Below, one piece after another: positions 5,644 through 5,664 of a DNA stretch of 5,664 nucleotides. This DNA comes from Bryobacterales bacterium (GTDB lineage: Bacteria; Acidobacteriota; Terriglobia; Bryobacterales; Bryobacteraceae). The stretch is from the NCBI GenBank assembly GCA_016789785.1, contig JAEUQE010000361.1, forward strand, positions 1-5,664, read 5' to 3'. Positions within the stretch are counted from its first letter, which is position 1. The number at the start of each line of letters is the position of its first letter. Under the pieces are notes generated by a model. It saw only the letters and a list, made by a program, of their open reading frames with translations, made no database searches and was not told where the DNA came from. Position numbers and translations under genes: made by a program.

Positions 5644-5664
5644 GCCGGTGTAGCTCAGGTGGTT
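5644..5664 (+). tRNA. tRNA gene, 5' end only (identity unknown, perhaps Thr)
   Basis: The last 21 bases match the start of a bacterial tRNA: a 7-base acceptor strand GCCGGTG, T8 and A9, the D-stem GCTC, then A14 and a D-loop with GGTGGTT. The window ends inside the D-arm, so the anticodon is not visible. The acceptor sequence GCC(G)(G/A)TG followed by TAGCTCAG resembles bacterial tRNA-Thr, but this is a weak guess. Confidence 0.82.

Overview
The window comes from a GC-rich bacterial chromosome. A small multiheme c-type cytochrome of a kind I associate with Acidobacteriota, next to a surface-glycan export cluster whose proteins also look acidobacterial, suggests that phylum (perhaps a Solibacter/Bryobacter relative). 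This placement is inference from protein style; there is no rRNA or complete marker gene to confirm it.

Left and centre (1-4246, all minus strand): a tightly packed three-gene cluster read leftward. It starts with a Wzt-type ABC transporter ATPase carrying a C-terminal glycan-recognition domain (2921-4246). Next is a SAM-dependent methyltransferase with a long C-terminal coiled coil (1678-2928), which overlaps the ATPase gene by 8 bases. Last is a large membrane-anchored protein joining a GT2 glycosyltransferase to a GT4/GT-B-like domain (start 1676, running off the left edge). The spacing (8-base overlap, then a 1-base gap) implies one operon and translational coupling. Together they look like the late steps of an ABC-transporter-dependent O-antigen or similar surface polysaccharide pathway: chain synthesis, possible terminal methylation with coiled-coil-based length control, and recognition of the finished chain by the exporter ATPase. 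The permease partner (Wzm) is not in the window.

Right of centre (4247-5062): a 171-base divergent intergenic region holds two short inverted repeats and a possible minus-strand promoter. It is followed by a plus-strand gene for an exported cytochrome with seven CxxCH haem-binding motifs. This gene ends tail to tail with the next one, and the two stop codons share a single CTAG.

Right end (5059-5664): a minus-strand MerR-type regulator with no recognisable effector domain, then a 153-base intergenic region with two back-to-back sigma70-like promoters (one for the regulator, one for a tRNA). The 5' end of a tRNA gene is cut by the right edge. I saw no mobile elements, CRISPR array, rRNA or rho-independent terminator. 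No gene-free stretch exceeds 300 bases.
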